DNA of 64,000 bases from Bisporella sp. PMI_857. Its lineage: Eukaryota; Ascomycota; Leotiomycetes; Helotiales; Helotiaceae. Each line of letters opens with the position of its first letter. Within the stretch, counting starts at the first letter, position 1. The notes under the pieces were generated by a model. It did not search any database and was not told the origin of the DNA. It saw only the letters and a list, made by a program, of their open reading frames with translations. Of this stretch, positions 1-12,500 are shown one piece after another. Location of the stretch: positions 1 to 64,000 of the forward strand of contig JAJSPD010000009.1 of the NCBI GenBank assembly GCA_021307315.1. The letters run 5' to 3'. The position numbers were made by a program, and so were the translations under genes.

Positions 1-468
1 TAGTCTTGAATTTTGCCTGACTGATGGTTAGTGAGATCCAAGTAAGATGTAAAACGTGACTAACATAGTAATCGTGCCCACTCCAACGGCAATCGTCGAC
101 TTATACCCAGCCAGAGTATCCATAAACCCATTGATGTCACTGGCCATGAAGTCCATCCTTGCCCAGTCTATGAGTCCAAGACTTGATTTCCTGCTAAATT
201 TTGCCATAGCACCCTCGAGATCTTGGCAAACTTGGTTACATCGCTCGATCGGTTTTTTAAGTAGCATAATTATCGCGGCTTCAGTGCCAATAGCTGCTTT
301 CAACGAGCTCAAGATATTGACCAAGTCCTCGAGCTCATGCTGTAGCCTATGCAATGTCTTGTCGCGACTTTTGTAGCGCTGAACCGCCGCACAAAGCGAT
401 TTCGACGACTGAATCGCAGCTGTCACTACAGCCAACAACGAGGCGCTAATGCTAAGAGGATCTGCCAT
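1..468 (-). CDS. Partial gene: STAND/NLR-type N-terminal helical domain protein
   Basis: The minus-strand frame starts at the ATG at 468 (MADPLSISASLLAVVTAA) and runs about 135 residues. This start and the following amphipathic helices with a conserved GYKSTIAV stretch resemble the fungal N-terminal domain Pfam calls PigL_N/Helo-like, found at the front of NACHT or ankyrin STAND proteins. The frame meets a stop at 28-30, but a good intron explains it: donor GTTAGT at 64, a CTAAC branch site and CAG acceptor ending at 21 (44 nt, very short). After splicing the frame is open to the window edge, so the gene continues to the left. Domain assignment is by eye; the effector part is not visible. If the intron is wrong this is a truncated fragment. 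Confidence 0.6.
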
Positions 469-1076
469 AGTTGAAAATTAGAACTCTGAGGAATTTATTT
501 AGACGTGATATAGAGCCAGCACTGGGGGAAACTGGGTATTCGCACGACTGGGGTTAAATAAAGTAGAACGACGATTGAAGTAAGCGCCAGGATGTGAGAC
601 GAACCAACAGGTCAAGCATCATTAAGCTCCAAGGACCAGCTAATTGGTCAACATCCCTTATGAAACCCACCCGCGCGGCAACACGGCACACAAAAATATT
701 GCGCTTCTCCCACAACCGGGAAACGAGTCAGCCAAACACTTGGGCGCTAGGCGCGACAGATTCCGGACCCCACATCGAGTTCGGGATGACGGACCCGCTC
801 AAGTCTTTTTCTATCGGACAGGATGTAGCTTCGAAAACCCAAGACAAAAATGTTCGGTTGCTCAAGAGCGAACTTGTGAAGCTCACAGGCGTACTCTTGT
901 GATTCCTCGAGTCGGTTAAAACAATCCACATATCGATTTTATGGCTGTTGAGGCCCCTCGACGTTGTAGCAAGGCCTGCCAAGAGTGCGGCTTACCTCCC
1001 ACAAAGTCGAAAGGTGCTCAGGGCCGAGGAAAATATGGATTCCCAAAAATCCATGGGCTGTCGTAAAGGCTTCGAG
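469..1076. other. Intergenic, no supported gene
   Basis: Short open frames occur on both strands but none shows a recognisable domain or a convincing exon chain. It may include decayed remains of the fragment beginning at 1077. Confidence 0.4.
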
Positions 1077-1425
1077 TCATCGTTTGCCATTCCTTAATAA
1101 CCGTAGAAAGCTCCTTCGGGTGTTCTTTTCCAAAATGCTATCCAGAGGGGGATATATATCTAGATACGTCCGCATTACCTCTCTAGCCGCTTTCAAGCAG
1201 ACCATCAGACACTCAAAATATTTACTGTGAGTTTCGGGGGCAGGGTGCGACCCTGTCGACTTGTCCCTGATTAACACTCTTGAGATAACCTCCGACAAAG
1301 TTTGACCAGTGTGATATGGATCTGGTTCCAATTGGCGAATGTACCCTCTATATGCTTCTAGCCCCGAGATTAAGGAGTTGAGTTCAGGAGCATCTAGTTC
1401 GTAGTGCCAATGCCTACACTAGGAC
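1077..1425 (-). pseudogene. Unidentified gene fragment, about 110 codons
   Basis: A minus-strand frame is open from about 1425 (WHYELDAPELNSLISGLEAY) to a stop at 1077-1079 with coding-like composition and a helical, charged character (ECLMVCLKAAREVMRTYLD). No start codon in good context and no domain that I can name with confidence are visible. It could be a piece of a fungal transcription factor or of a STAND/HET-type protein, both of which have fragments nearby. It is treated as a relic because no neighbouring frame extends it cleanly. Confidence 0.3.
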
Positions 1426-1429
1426 CTAA

Positions 1430-2200
1430 GTGCTGGGTGGTGTCTATATATATTCCTTGAAAACCAAGTAATGAAGTAGTGATAAATGCCAGGTATCGCT
1501 GTCGCCCTGTTCCAGCACGGTAATTTAATGACTCATCAAGACGGAGGCGCGCGAGGGATGGAGCACGAGAACCTGTCCAATCAATGTCCCATGAAGGAGG
1601 CTCTCTGTGTCTCAGATTTCGGGCTGCTTCACCCTAGCCAATGCCCCCAAAGTACAAATCATCGAGCAAGTTCGAACTCTCGGCAAATTACTTGGCTACT
1701 CTAAGTAGGGCTTCTTCCACCGACTTTCTGAAGTCGACAAGAACCTCAACGGCATCCGCGGCGTCGGTTAGTGCAAGCAGAGCAAATAACTTGCCGACAC
1801 TTCTCGGTAGCCTTCCAGCCCAGAAAGCTGAGTAGGACTTCAGACAGTGGTTGACGGCCGTGGGTCAAAAGTGCCCGGAACTGGCTCACTACGAGAGCGT
1901 TCTTTGTCGCAAATGAAACCTTAGCTCGGTCCGGAGGATATCAGTGGCCGCGAAACACCACATTTGCACTAATAAACTCGTCCTTCATGATGAATTTTAA
2001 ATCATCCAAGAATATATCCCAAGAAATCCGGTAACCGCTATGTTAAGCAATGGGAGAACGAGCCACTGCCAGCTCCTGAACGACCCATACACGACCGAGC
2101 CAAGAATAGTGCAGCAAGTTAACAAAAGCTCTCCATCTTGAATCGGGCATCTTGATGCCCCTTTTTAAAGTCTGAGTCCGCTGCGGCCATCTAAACCATA
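1430..2200. other. Intergenic, no supported gene
   Basis: I see only short, low-information open frames in this stretch and no repeat structure or RNA gene. Confidence 0.4.
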
Positions 2201-2202
2201 AA

Positions 2203-2649
2203 CTAAGAACCACAAACCATCTTCATACAACGTAGCTCATAGAGCACGGACACAGCAAGGGTAGCATCTATAGGGCATCCGCGGTGTACAAAGACACGCG
2301 CCGCATTTGCATATATGTCTCTCATTAACCGGACTTGATAAGTCTTCTCTTCTTCATTCAGTTGATTAATACAGATCGAATCGATCCAGATATAGTTTGC
2401 TCTCCAAAACGAAACCATTCGGCGCAAAAGGCGGTGAACATTAGGTATCACATAATATCGCTTGTTGTTTAAGCGTATAACGCGGGCTTTGTCCGTATCT
2501 TTACCCCAAACGCACGAAATACAGCCGTATTCTCTAGAATTAACTAGGGAACATTGATCTACGTGGCTTCGCCTCCCAAGAAAGGCTTCCAGTTCTCTAT
2601 ATTTAGCGAGCGAGTCTGACGGGATTGCTCAAGAGAGACCTGAGTGTAT
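2203..2649 (-). pseudogene. HET (heterokaryon incompatibility) domain fragment
   Basis: The minus frame is open from about 2649 to the stop at 2203. It carries the HET-domain hallmarks: EYGCISCVWGKDTD (usual EYEALSYVWGD), then IRLNNKRYYVIPNVHRLL, then YIWIDSICINQLNEEEK and QVRLMRDIYANAARVFV. HET domains trigger nonself recognition and cell death when two incompatible hyphae fuse. About 150 residues are present, against 500 or more in a complete HET protein. No initiator Met lies in a good context, and the frame stops right after the core domain without a convincing intron. Either the rest lies in exons I could not join or the gene is truncated. The family call is firm; intactness is doubtful. 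Confidence 0.6.
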
Positions 2650-3232
2650 TCAAAATCCTGGATATATTCAATAGACGGCAGATTCCACGCCCAAAGGACC
2701 AAACTTTCGACTATCGCATTCAGGAAGCGGAAGGTAGTAACTGCATCACTTTTGATAGCGAGACCAACCACCAAGAACTCGGTCTATTGATTTGATTATG
2801 CTATAGCCTTTGATATTCTCCAGGCGACGGAGGTGATGGGCGAGTAATAGCTTCGGTAGCAGGAATCCCTTGACCCAGTAGCAATTGTGATCTAGTATAT
2901 AGAGTGGCCCGTTCGGTGAGTGTCACTCTGGCTTGCGAGCAGCCGCGTAATACGAACAGGGTAGGAACATACCCGACAACGGGTATAAGTTTCAGCATGC
3001 TTCTTGACCTCATCAGGCCTAAGGAGCCGGTCCTCAACGAGGGAGACAGGGATTTTTACATTAAGTTCTTGAAACTAAAGGGTTTGAAGACAACCAAACA
3101 AAGTATGGAGCATATAAGGGTTCTGAGCCAGAAGAAGATCCCGGCCACTATTGCACGCCACACGCCTGGCCATAACCGTCGAAATACGGCCTTTAGGGAT
3201 CGCCGGTCTTCCACCCACCCATCGCTGTAACT
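2650..3232. other. Intergenic between HET fragment and amidohydrolase
   Basis: Open frames of 70-108 codons exist on both strands but do not resemble a known family. The 5' part of the HET gene may have lain here. Confidence 0.35.
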
Positions 3233-4991
3233 TTAATTAGCGCAGTTTTCATTCTGTAAAGTGTGTCGAAATCTCAGGGCGGAATCGAATTCAAGCACTG
3301 CCTCAAGCAACACCTGTACTCCAACACCACTTTTATCACTCGTCAGCTAGTGTTTCTTGTGGTTAAGGAATACACATATATAAGAGGAAGTCGAGGCTGC
3401 TCTTACCATTGCTCCTCGCTTGTATATTCCTCAGGCGCGTGGCTGATGCCATCCTTGCTCGGCACAAAGATCATAGATGTCGGAACTCTGGTCGCCGTCA
3501 ACGCGCTGTCATGTCCCGCCAGTGAGATTAAATCTATAGCCTCGTCTGCACCCACCACCTTCTCGACGGCGCGTCTCACGCAAGAAACAGCTTCTGGGTC
3601 CATCTTGACTGCCGGACTATGCCAGATTTTCGCAGTATCAACCCTGATCATCGGATTCTGCACCGTCAGCTCGTCCGCAAAGCCTCGGAAGCCTGACTCC
3701 AACTTGTCTAGCACTGACTCAGACGGGTGACGGAGATCCACCGTAAAGGCCGCTTCCCCAGGCACTGTGTTTGGAGAGGGTCTGTCTAGATTTAGAACGC
3801 CTACGGTGGCTACCGCGGAGGCCTTGAGCGCCGTCGTGTTCAAGAAGAGCATAACCTTTGCGGCAGCCACGAGGGAGTCAGCACGCTGGTGCATCGGCGT
3901 CGACCCGGCGTGCGAACGCTGGCCATGGATGGAGATGCGATACCAGCGAACTCCTTGGATGTTGGTAACAACTCCAATCTTCTTTCTGGCATCTTGTAAG
4001 CAGGGCCTTTGTTCGATATGGAGCTCGAAGTGGCCACTTAGCGGGTTCGTTTCGTGGTTTGCTGACACCTGCCCCAGGTATCCAATCCGCTCAAGCTCTT
4101 GTCTCATTGTGCATGTTGAGTTTATGTCGCTCCGGTTGTGAGCTTCCGAGAGAGGCGTATGGGCAGCCCATACAGCAGATCCGCTGCATCCTGGAGTGAA
4201 TCTAGCTCCCTCCCTAATGCGGTAAATTTAGACAAAGCGGAATAGAGAAAGACTTAAGAACGGCATTTGGCTAACTAACTCATTTGTCCAGTCAATAGCA
4301 GCTAGTGGGGCGTATGTCTTTTGGCCAGAACGCTTTACTGCCCTAAGTACTTCAAGAGCTGCTAACACACCCAATATACCGTCATATCTACCACCTTGGC
4401 ACCAACATCATCAGTAATGCTTTCCAGAAGCTATCTTGGCTTCCAATATATGATGAGCGCTAACTTACCGGCCGGCTGGGTATCGAGATGGCTCCCCATA
4501 CCGATTGGCGGAAGTTGGTTGTTTGCTCCTGGAAGGACAGCAAATATATTCCCCATTTCATCGACGTTGACCTCGCAACCTATCTTGGTCGCTTCGCGTA
4601 CGAAATAATTTCTCACATAGCCATCATCGTCAGAGAGAGAAAGTCTAGCCATGCCGGAGCTACCTGGAATGGCACCCCATTGTGCCGTATGGTGGATATC
4701 AGTCCATAGGCGCCTTATATTAGTTGATGGGATGGAGACAGAGATATCTTTGCCACAGTCCGCATCTTGCCTGAGTGTTGGGACTTTCATGCATAACTCA
4801 GGTGAGCCGCCGAAAATATGTGTTATTTCGCTTTTGTGCTCTGGAACTCCTTCGGAGTCGTCAGTATTATCGCTAAGGCTCGAGCTACTACTCAAGCTCA
4901 TAGGCAAGGACAAAGAGATGTCAGAACTCGAGTCCTGCTTATAAAAAAGCAAGTCATGCATTTTCATCTCGGGTGATTGATTGGCTGGCAT
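3233..4991 (-). CDS. M20-family amidohydrolase (allantoate/ureidopropionate/N-carbamoyl amino acid type)
   Basis: Four exons join in frame: 4991-4469, 4394-4280, 4213-3407 and 3338-3233 (1551 nt, 516 aa); the three introns are 66-74 nt. The catalytic part begins near residue 90 after a Ser-rich leader. Zinc-site signatures of the hydantoinase/carbamoylase branch of M20 are visible: MGSHLDTQPAGGRYDG across the first splice, TNEEGARF across the second, then SGHFELHIEQ, the HGQRSHAGSTPM lid region and SLAGHDSA near the end. Enzymes of this group release ammonia or carbamoyl groups from allantoate, beta-ureidopropionate or N-carbamoyl amino acids, normally in the cytosol. Substrate cannot be read from sequence. 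It points the same way as the NRPS, 1.5 kb away, so cluster membership is possible but not shown. Length and motifs look intact. Confidence 0.85.
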
Positions 4992-6523
4992 AATAACGGT
5001 CCTGATAGTTCGTGAATAGTATTATACTCAACGCCTCGCACCTTATATCGGAGTTATACGGGATTGGAGACATTCTAACTCATGGAGCTAGTTTTTGAAT
5101 AGTGATTGATAACAGTGCTGATCGTAGCTTCATTAATTTCCCATAGTCTAAAAGGTGACAAGATAGAGATATCTTTTATCTACAATGCCATAGTCTAATA
5201 TGAGTATTATTTGTCACATTTGATGAATAGCGCTTGCAGTAGAAAGTATTATCTTCAAAATAACGATATATCTTATGTAGATCCCGGTTGGATAAACATT
5301 GCTTTCTAATCGATCGACAAGCGGTGACATACATCACTTTCAGATACACAACCTCTCTTTTCTGTATTCCTAATAATAATAAAAAAGCTGGAATATTATT
5401 CATTCGAGTGCTTTGTTTTGTGTTTTGCTATAGTCATGACCAAAGATACGTCATGACAAATATATCAACATAGCTACCATGATGACTAAATATTGTGAGA
5501 TGAGGTCATGGTTTCTTAGGGGTGGTGTTGTTATGTTTTACGTGATATTTTGTTTTTATTTTGTCGGTCTTTTTCTTTACCCTCCTGCAGCTCATTGGCT
5601 GTGAGTAATCCATTGCGCGGCGAAAAGGTTTCTTCTTCACGAGCCTAGTCAATCTAGGCCGAGTTGGGGGTGTTAAGCATGGAAGTCTACAGCTGTAACA
5701 GTTAGGGTCGGTTACAGGCTGTAAGCGAACCATCAGGGTAACGAAAGCTGGATGATGGCCAGCCGAAGACTTGAAGCCACAGGCTTGCAGCTACAGGCTT
5801 ACAGCCACTACAAAAAGCATATAACCTAAACTGTTGTGAACTTCGACTGTTAGAATACTGTTCAGGAATACCGCAACGTAAAACTCGATAACTCTGTAAA
5901 TAAAAAATACAAAACAGTTAAATTTTTTTTAAAAAAAAAATCAAAAAAATCGAACGTTCTGGAGGAAGCAAGCTTGAGTTTTCTTCATAAATTAAAAAGC
6001 ATACTTTTGATATCAATACATCACTATTACATCGCTGGTCACGTGTTCTTACCTGTTATATTGCGATCCCTCCTGCTGCCCTCTTTTTTTTAATAACGGC
6101 TTGTAAATCTGAGGCGACTTGCGTTCGTTTTTGTCTTATATATACGAATGTTTGATTAATTAGTCTTCTATATTATGATAAATATATTTTGCTGGTCACG
6201 TTGTAACTTCTCTGACGTAGAAGTATATTGTAATTTTACATAATACCGTGGACTATCTATCTATTGAAACCGAATTTGCTGTATTAAATGTAATCCGTAT
6301 TGTCTTGGTCGGATCCTTAAGTCTTGGATTTACAGGATCGTGACATTTATAAGTTTTCTACACCCCAGCGCATTAGTATTCAGGCCCAACCACGGGTAAA
6401 ATGCCTAGAGTGCAAGTACAACAGAAACCAGTAATGATAGAACAATAACCACCATGTGTTTTTGAAAGCAATTCTGATTTTGAATTAGTGAAATGCGCGA
6501 TCGTTCTAATTACATTTGTACTA
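4992..6523. other. AT-rich gene-free spacer
   Basis: No coding frame is supported. The stretch holds a dispersed repeat (5694-5815) and poly-A/poly-T tracts around 5910-5950. It looks like degraded repeat DNA between the amidohydrolase promoter and the NRPS 3' end. Confidence 0.5.
5694..5815. repeat. Dispersed repeat shared with the Mutator-like element at 31 kb
   Basis: The stretch starting TGTAACAGTTAGGGTCGGTT and containing GGCCAGCCGAAG and CAGGCTTACAGCCAC has a diverged counterpart at about 31371-31512, inside the element at 30985-31836, with the same order of short blocks. Similarity was judged by eye, so the boundaries are approximate. Confidence 0.4.
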
Positions 6524-9500
6524 TCAGCCACGCCCCTTTATACCACCTGAGTTTCCTATGCCATTGATAATAGCACAAAGTTCGTCGACAACTCGTTCCA
6601 CCATCCCGCGCTCAGCGTACCTAGAGTTTGCAGCAATCGATATCCTCACACCGGCGCGGCTGGGAAAGGCGCCAAGGCACAGACTCCAAGGAAATGGGTC
6701 TACTCTCACGGGATCCCAAACATGCACGCTACACTCAGCGTCGCCATCGCCGGATGTGTGGGCTTCTGATCCCTCCTCGAGATTGAAATACTGCGTAACG
6801 ACAGGGAATTGTGCCATCGAGGTCGACCAGTTAGTGCAGTCGCGGATGATATCGTCTAGCCCGATGGTCTCGTGCGGGATCGACTCAACGTACTGTTTAT
6901 GGATCAGCTGCAGCACATAGGACAATTGGGATGGTCCGTCGGGAAACCGGACGCGAATGGGGACGATGTTAGTACATGGTCCCACTAGATCCTGGAATTC
7001 GTCATCCAGGGCGGCGCGACCCGAGGTGATGCGGCCAAATGTGACGTCGTCCGAGCTGGTGAGGGAGCGGAGCACAATGGCGCAGGCGGCATTGAACACG
7101 GTGGCCGGGGTGACTCCTTCTAGTGTTCGGAAGGGCGGGATTGTCCGATCAATGCGAATCACACCGTTGTCTGCAAATGGCGACGGCGTGGTGATCTGAA
7201 CCCCGATGGTGGGTTTGGCGCCGGCAAGCGCCGACTGCCAGTATCTGCAACTCTTTTGGTGCTGCTGCTGGGCGTGACGTATGAATCTAGAGTAGCTGAC
7301 AGACTCGGGACATTGTTGACCGGAATAAAGGGCCGCTAGATTCCTGACGAAGATGGTGCGGCTGAATCCGTCGAACTGAGCGTGTGAAAGACGCATTAAC
7401 AGACGGGTGTGAGTTGGGGTACTGATGATGATGAAGCGTAGGAAAGGCGTGCCTGGTAGTGGCTGCGTGGCTAGGTCATCGTGGAATACACGATCGGTGA
7501 ACACGGTGATATCGTCGTCGGACTTGTAAGATTCGACCTGAAGCTGGAGTGATTTCAAGACCACTTGTAGGAAGCCGCTCGTGTGATTGATAAACAAGGT
7601 GCGGAGCGTAGGATGTTGTTCGACAAGTTTCACGCAAGTCTGTTGCAGCCTCGCATGATTCACATTAGAGGGGAGCTCAAAGTAGAAGCAACTCCACTGC
7701 CTTGGTGGATCATCAAAATTCGCTTCGACTGCATACTTCTGGAAGGGTGATAAGGGAAATATGTCCTCGATATTATCCTTGGATTGAATGCCTAGCGCCG
7801 GGAGGTCTTGGGATAAAAGGGTAGCTAAGTCATCGTAGCCGATGTTGAGAAGGGGGAAATCACTGAGTGTGTATGTCGGGGACTGACTTGCTAATGTTTT
7901 GGCAGTTTGTGACAGAAGCTTTTTGTAGTCTCCAATCCACTGTTGGATGCGATCCAAATGAGCCATATTCCTATTGAGCTGGAAATTTACCTTCATAACT
8001 CCCCTTTCCACTCCAATCTCCACATCAATCATCGACCATCGGTGGGCTTTCGGGTCGGCGTCCATGGCGGTATACTTGATCCGAGACTCTAGCTGGATTA
8101 AACTGTCACTGACTTCGAGCTGCTGGAAAATTCCGGTAAAATTGACCAATAACTCCACCGGATCGTGATGCAAAAATTTGTCGGCACCACCAGAGGTGAG
8201 ATGACGATAGGAAAAGTAAGGGCGCCCATTTTGGGGCACCGTTCGATGGAAATCTTTGACCAATCGAACTGCGTCAGAGGCTGTGGTGTTTTGGTCAATG
8301 GGTATGTGAAGAGGATACATGGTGGTAAACCATCCAACTATATTGGAAGGTTCCATATCGTCTCCGCTGCAAGGTTCTCGGCCGTGATGTTCAATAAACA
8401 CAGAGGGAATGTCTCGGTCAGGGAACAGTTGACGGAAAGATAGCAGAAGAGGTCCAAGGAGAAGTTCTAACGGTGTGGTCCCCATGGCCTGGTTGCTCTG
8501 GTTGAGCACGAGATCGGTTGTGGCCGTGGAAAGTTCAAAAGTCTCCTGAACCCTATCCCTGAAGATGTTTTGCTCGGCAGTGACCTGCCAATATGGAAAC
8601 TGGCTTGCTGGTACTGGTAGTGGCAGCACTTGTTCAGCTGATAGAGACGTGGATTCTGCCTCTTGGATACCACACCAGTGTTGCCAGGTCATGCTCGGTG
8701 GGCTAAGCGTCTTTCCGCTCATGACATCTTCCAAATCACGCAATATGACTTGCCAGGATACAATGTCAATAACAAGGTGGTGTGCCGTTATGAACGCCAT
8801 GCTATCTTGATTGAGGATATCGAAGAAATCCACCGAGAAGACTGGTCCGTCCACGATGTTCAAGGCTGCTCCGCTATATACTGCATGGCGGTTTATCTCT
8901 TCCTCGTTCGGTTCCACCAAGGAATGCGACACGAACCGATACGTTTTGGCTCCTATCGGTGTGATAATTTGCTGCCACTTCCCGTTCTCGAGTTGGGCAA
9001 AGCGTGCGCGTAGCATACCGTGACGATTCACGACGATGTCACAAGCGTCTTTCAGCTGGCTGGCGGAAATCGGCCGCTTGATGCAGCATAGCAAGCTTTG
9101 GTTGTACTGTACTTGGCCCTGATCGGACTCTTGATCGAAATAACGTTTTTGGATTGGTGAAAGTTGGAAAGGTATGTCATCCCGCGTCTGGGTGGTCCCG
9201 ACTTGAGTTATTTGGGCCGATGTCCTTACACAGCGCGGCGCTATGGCAGTGATGGTTTTCTTTTGCAAGATGACGGATACCGGGACCTTGATTCCCAATT
9301 TGCGGCATTGGGCAACGGCCCGCATGGCCGACATGGAGTCTCCGCCCAACGACATAAAAGTATCGTCTATTCCAATCTTGGAGACCGGGTGGTTGAGTAT
9401 CTGGGCCCAGACGGCCTGGAGATCGCGCTCGATATCACTAGCTGGCTGCTTTTTGTTGGCATCGGCCTGCCGCGCAGTTCTGGTTTGTCTCGTAAAGTAA

Positions 9501-12500
9501 CAGGCAAACTCTTTCAACAACTTTCTGTCCGTCTTCGCCGAGAGAGTAGTTGGAACCTTGGTAATGGGAATGTAAGTAGAGGGAATCATGTATTGAGGCA
9601 AGACTTCGGCAAGAGTCTTTTCCAGCTTTTGGATCACAACCTGGAACTCCTGGTGCTTCTCGCTATCCTTTAATTCCAGATCCATGTCGTCTGTGGCGTC
9701 GGAGGAGAAAGCATCGAGTTTGACAAATGCCACCAACGTCGGTTTTTTGGATTGGCCTCCTACGGAGACATCAACCACGACTTCGCTTCCACTCGGAAGA
9801 TTCACCATGATTTGGTGCTTGATTTCGTCCAGCTCCACCCTTTGTCCGTGAATTTTGACTTGATTGTCTGCTCGCCCAACGAAAGTGACACTTCCGTCGG
9901 GGTTGAATCGCCCCATATCTCCTGTTCGATAGAAGCGTCGAGTGTAGTCACGTCTACCGCGAGACCAAGCTAGATCCGTTACATAGGCTGCCGCCGTTGC
10001 TTCGGGTCGGTTGATGTACTCGCGGCCCAGCATAGGCCCTTCAACGAGCAATTCCCCTACGCAGCCGATCGGCGCAAGTCTGTGTGGACTCTTCTGCTCC
10101 GTGATCCAAATGTTGCACCCGCTTGCTCGACCAATGTTCATGGCACTCGTGTGCAGCGTGATGTTCGAGTTAAGACACCCTGAATTAGCACATTCGGATG
10201 GGCCCCAGTAGTTGACGAGGTGGACATGGTCCCGCCAGATTTCGATAGCCTCCCGACTGAGAGCCTCCCCGCCAAAAACGAGCGTCCTCAAGGTTGGGAC
10301 GGCCGATGGCGAGAAGAGTCGGGCGACTGTCGGTGTGAGCATGATCCAATCCGCCTTTCTTGCGTCGATGGCCGCTGCCAAATCATCCAGGCGCTCGTTA
10401 TCAGAAACAACACAGACACATGCACCTGTCACCAGCGGGGCGAAGATTTCGCAGATACTTGCATCAAAACTATATGATGCAAACTGAACGGCTCTGCTAG
10501 ACTTGGTGATATTCATGGCCTTGGCATTTACCAACTGGCTCTTCGATACCGAATGGTGTTCGAGTACGCATCCCTTTGGCTTTCCCGTGCTTCCAGATGT
10601 ATACACGACAAATGCGGCGTTGGTCGGCTTCACAAGCGGTGCCAACCAATTAGTGGGTATGTCCAACTTTCCAAGTAGACACACATCCACAACGATCACA
10701 TGAGGCGCGTGGCCACGGAACCGAACGGCGTTAGTTTCGTCGCAGAGGACGACGGTCGTATTCACGTCGGCACAGATATCAAGTTGTCGACTGGTTGGAT
10801 GATCCGCATTAGTTGAGACGCAGACACCGCCAGCTTTGAGGATAGCAAGCATCGCGACTATGGGCCAAGCCGATTTAGTGAAACAAAGTACTACTCTATC
10901 TTCAAGCCTGACTCCACGAGATACCAAGAGGACCGCGAGTTTCTCGGCCATCGCATTCAGCTGGGCGTAAGTATATTCTCCATCAAACCCGCTGATGGCG
11001 ATCGCATTAGGAGCCTCTCTGACTCGTTCTTCTACCAGACTATGGAGGGTAGCGTTGACCATTTCGGGCGGCGTATTCCATTGCTCAGTTAGCTCACGAT
11101 CCTCCGTACCAATGAGTTCGACCTCATGGACGTTTTGATTCTCAACCTTGAGCAAGCTTCGGATTACCGCCGCTAGGGAACCGGTAATACTCTCGGCACA
11201 TTTCGGCGAAATCTTACTCTTCTGATACGTTATTCCGATTTCAGCACCAAGGGTCCCAATAGCCGCGCCCAGGGCGATGGTAAACTATACACGAGAGTTA
11301 GCAGCGGAAACCTCACATGCCTACTAGGAGGACAGAGCATACTTCTGTCTTTTCAGCACCATCTACCACACGAACAAGACTGTCCATCTTCGATTGCTCT
11401 TCGTCGTCAACCGCTCGGCGAATGGCTATGCATGTATTGAATAGGGGCATCTCATTGAAACCAAGCGCACTCTGGATGAGTGCAAGTGAGCAGTTCCGGT
11501 GCTCCAATCCAGCAATAATACTGTGGTGTACGCCCTGCAACAGTTCGTTCACCATCCCCTCAAGTCGTACACGGCATACCTGCATACTGATAAAAAGACC
11601 TGTGCTCTCCTCGATACCGTCAATCGGAGCGTCTCGTCCAGAGGCCAGATATCCAAAGCAGACGTCGTCCTGGCCTGTGAATGCGCCGAGCACGATGGCC
11701 CATGCCGTCTGTATAAGGACGGCAGGTGTGATGTCCAACCGCCGACAGAATGCCACGAGACCTGCAGTCGTGTCTTCTGGAACTTGGATGTAACCGTATT
11801 CCTGTAAGGTAGTGGGAATATTCTGAGGCTCCTGGATTGGGATATGGCATGGCTGCACATTTCTCAGGTAACCTGTCCAGTACTCGAGGGTCTGGTCGGG
11901 ATTAGCGCTCTGCTCGTAGTCGATATATCTTCCGAAATCCATGGCCGCGGATGGCAGTAGCGTTCGGCCACTGAGCATACCGATCAGCTCCTTCATGAAG
12001 ACATCGAGTGACATGCCATCCATCAAGACATGGCTTAGTTTCAAACTGCATGCTACCCTGTTGTTCTTTGTCTGATACATTGTGAGTCGTGGCACATGCA
12101 TCCAGAAGCTATCCTCGTCCGGCTCTAGGATATTGGAAATCTCGGATACGTCACCAATGACAGCCTTCGCCTTGACGAATCTCGAAGATGGAAGGCTCTT
12201 GAGAACGACTTGGAGAAAGTGGCTATGATCGGTGGCATGCTCAATGATGCCTGTTCTTAGGCTGGCGTGTCTCTTGACAACAGTTTTCCAAGCTTCTTCC
12301 AGTCGAGACGCCAGGTTCTCGTTGATCAGAGAATCGCTGGTAAATTCCCAGATGCGCCGTCCCAGGTAGACTTGATTGTCCGTTTGTTGACTTAGCACTA
12401 TACCACTCATTAGCAAGTATTCTTCAAACGCGCTTAGGAGTCAGAGAAACTATGTCCAAGAGGTTAGGTCTACATTAGACAACCTCCCTGAACGTGTTAC

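Noticed and set aside
5500..5900. Possible LTR around the TGTAACAG repeat
   Set aside because: No matching end with a target duplication was found; only the dispersed-repeat similarity is supported.
6516..11800. Plus-strand open frames of 60-170 codons opposite the NRPS
   Set aside because: They are antisense shadows of a strongly coding strand with no domain of their own.
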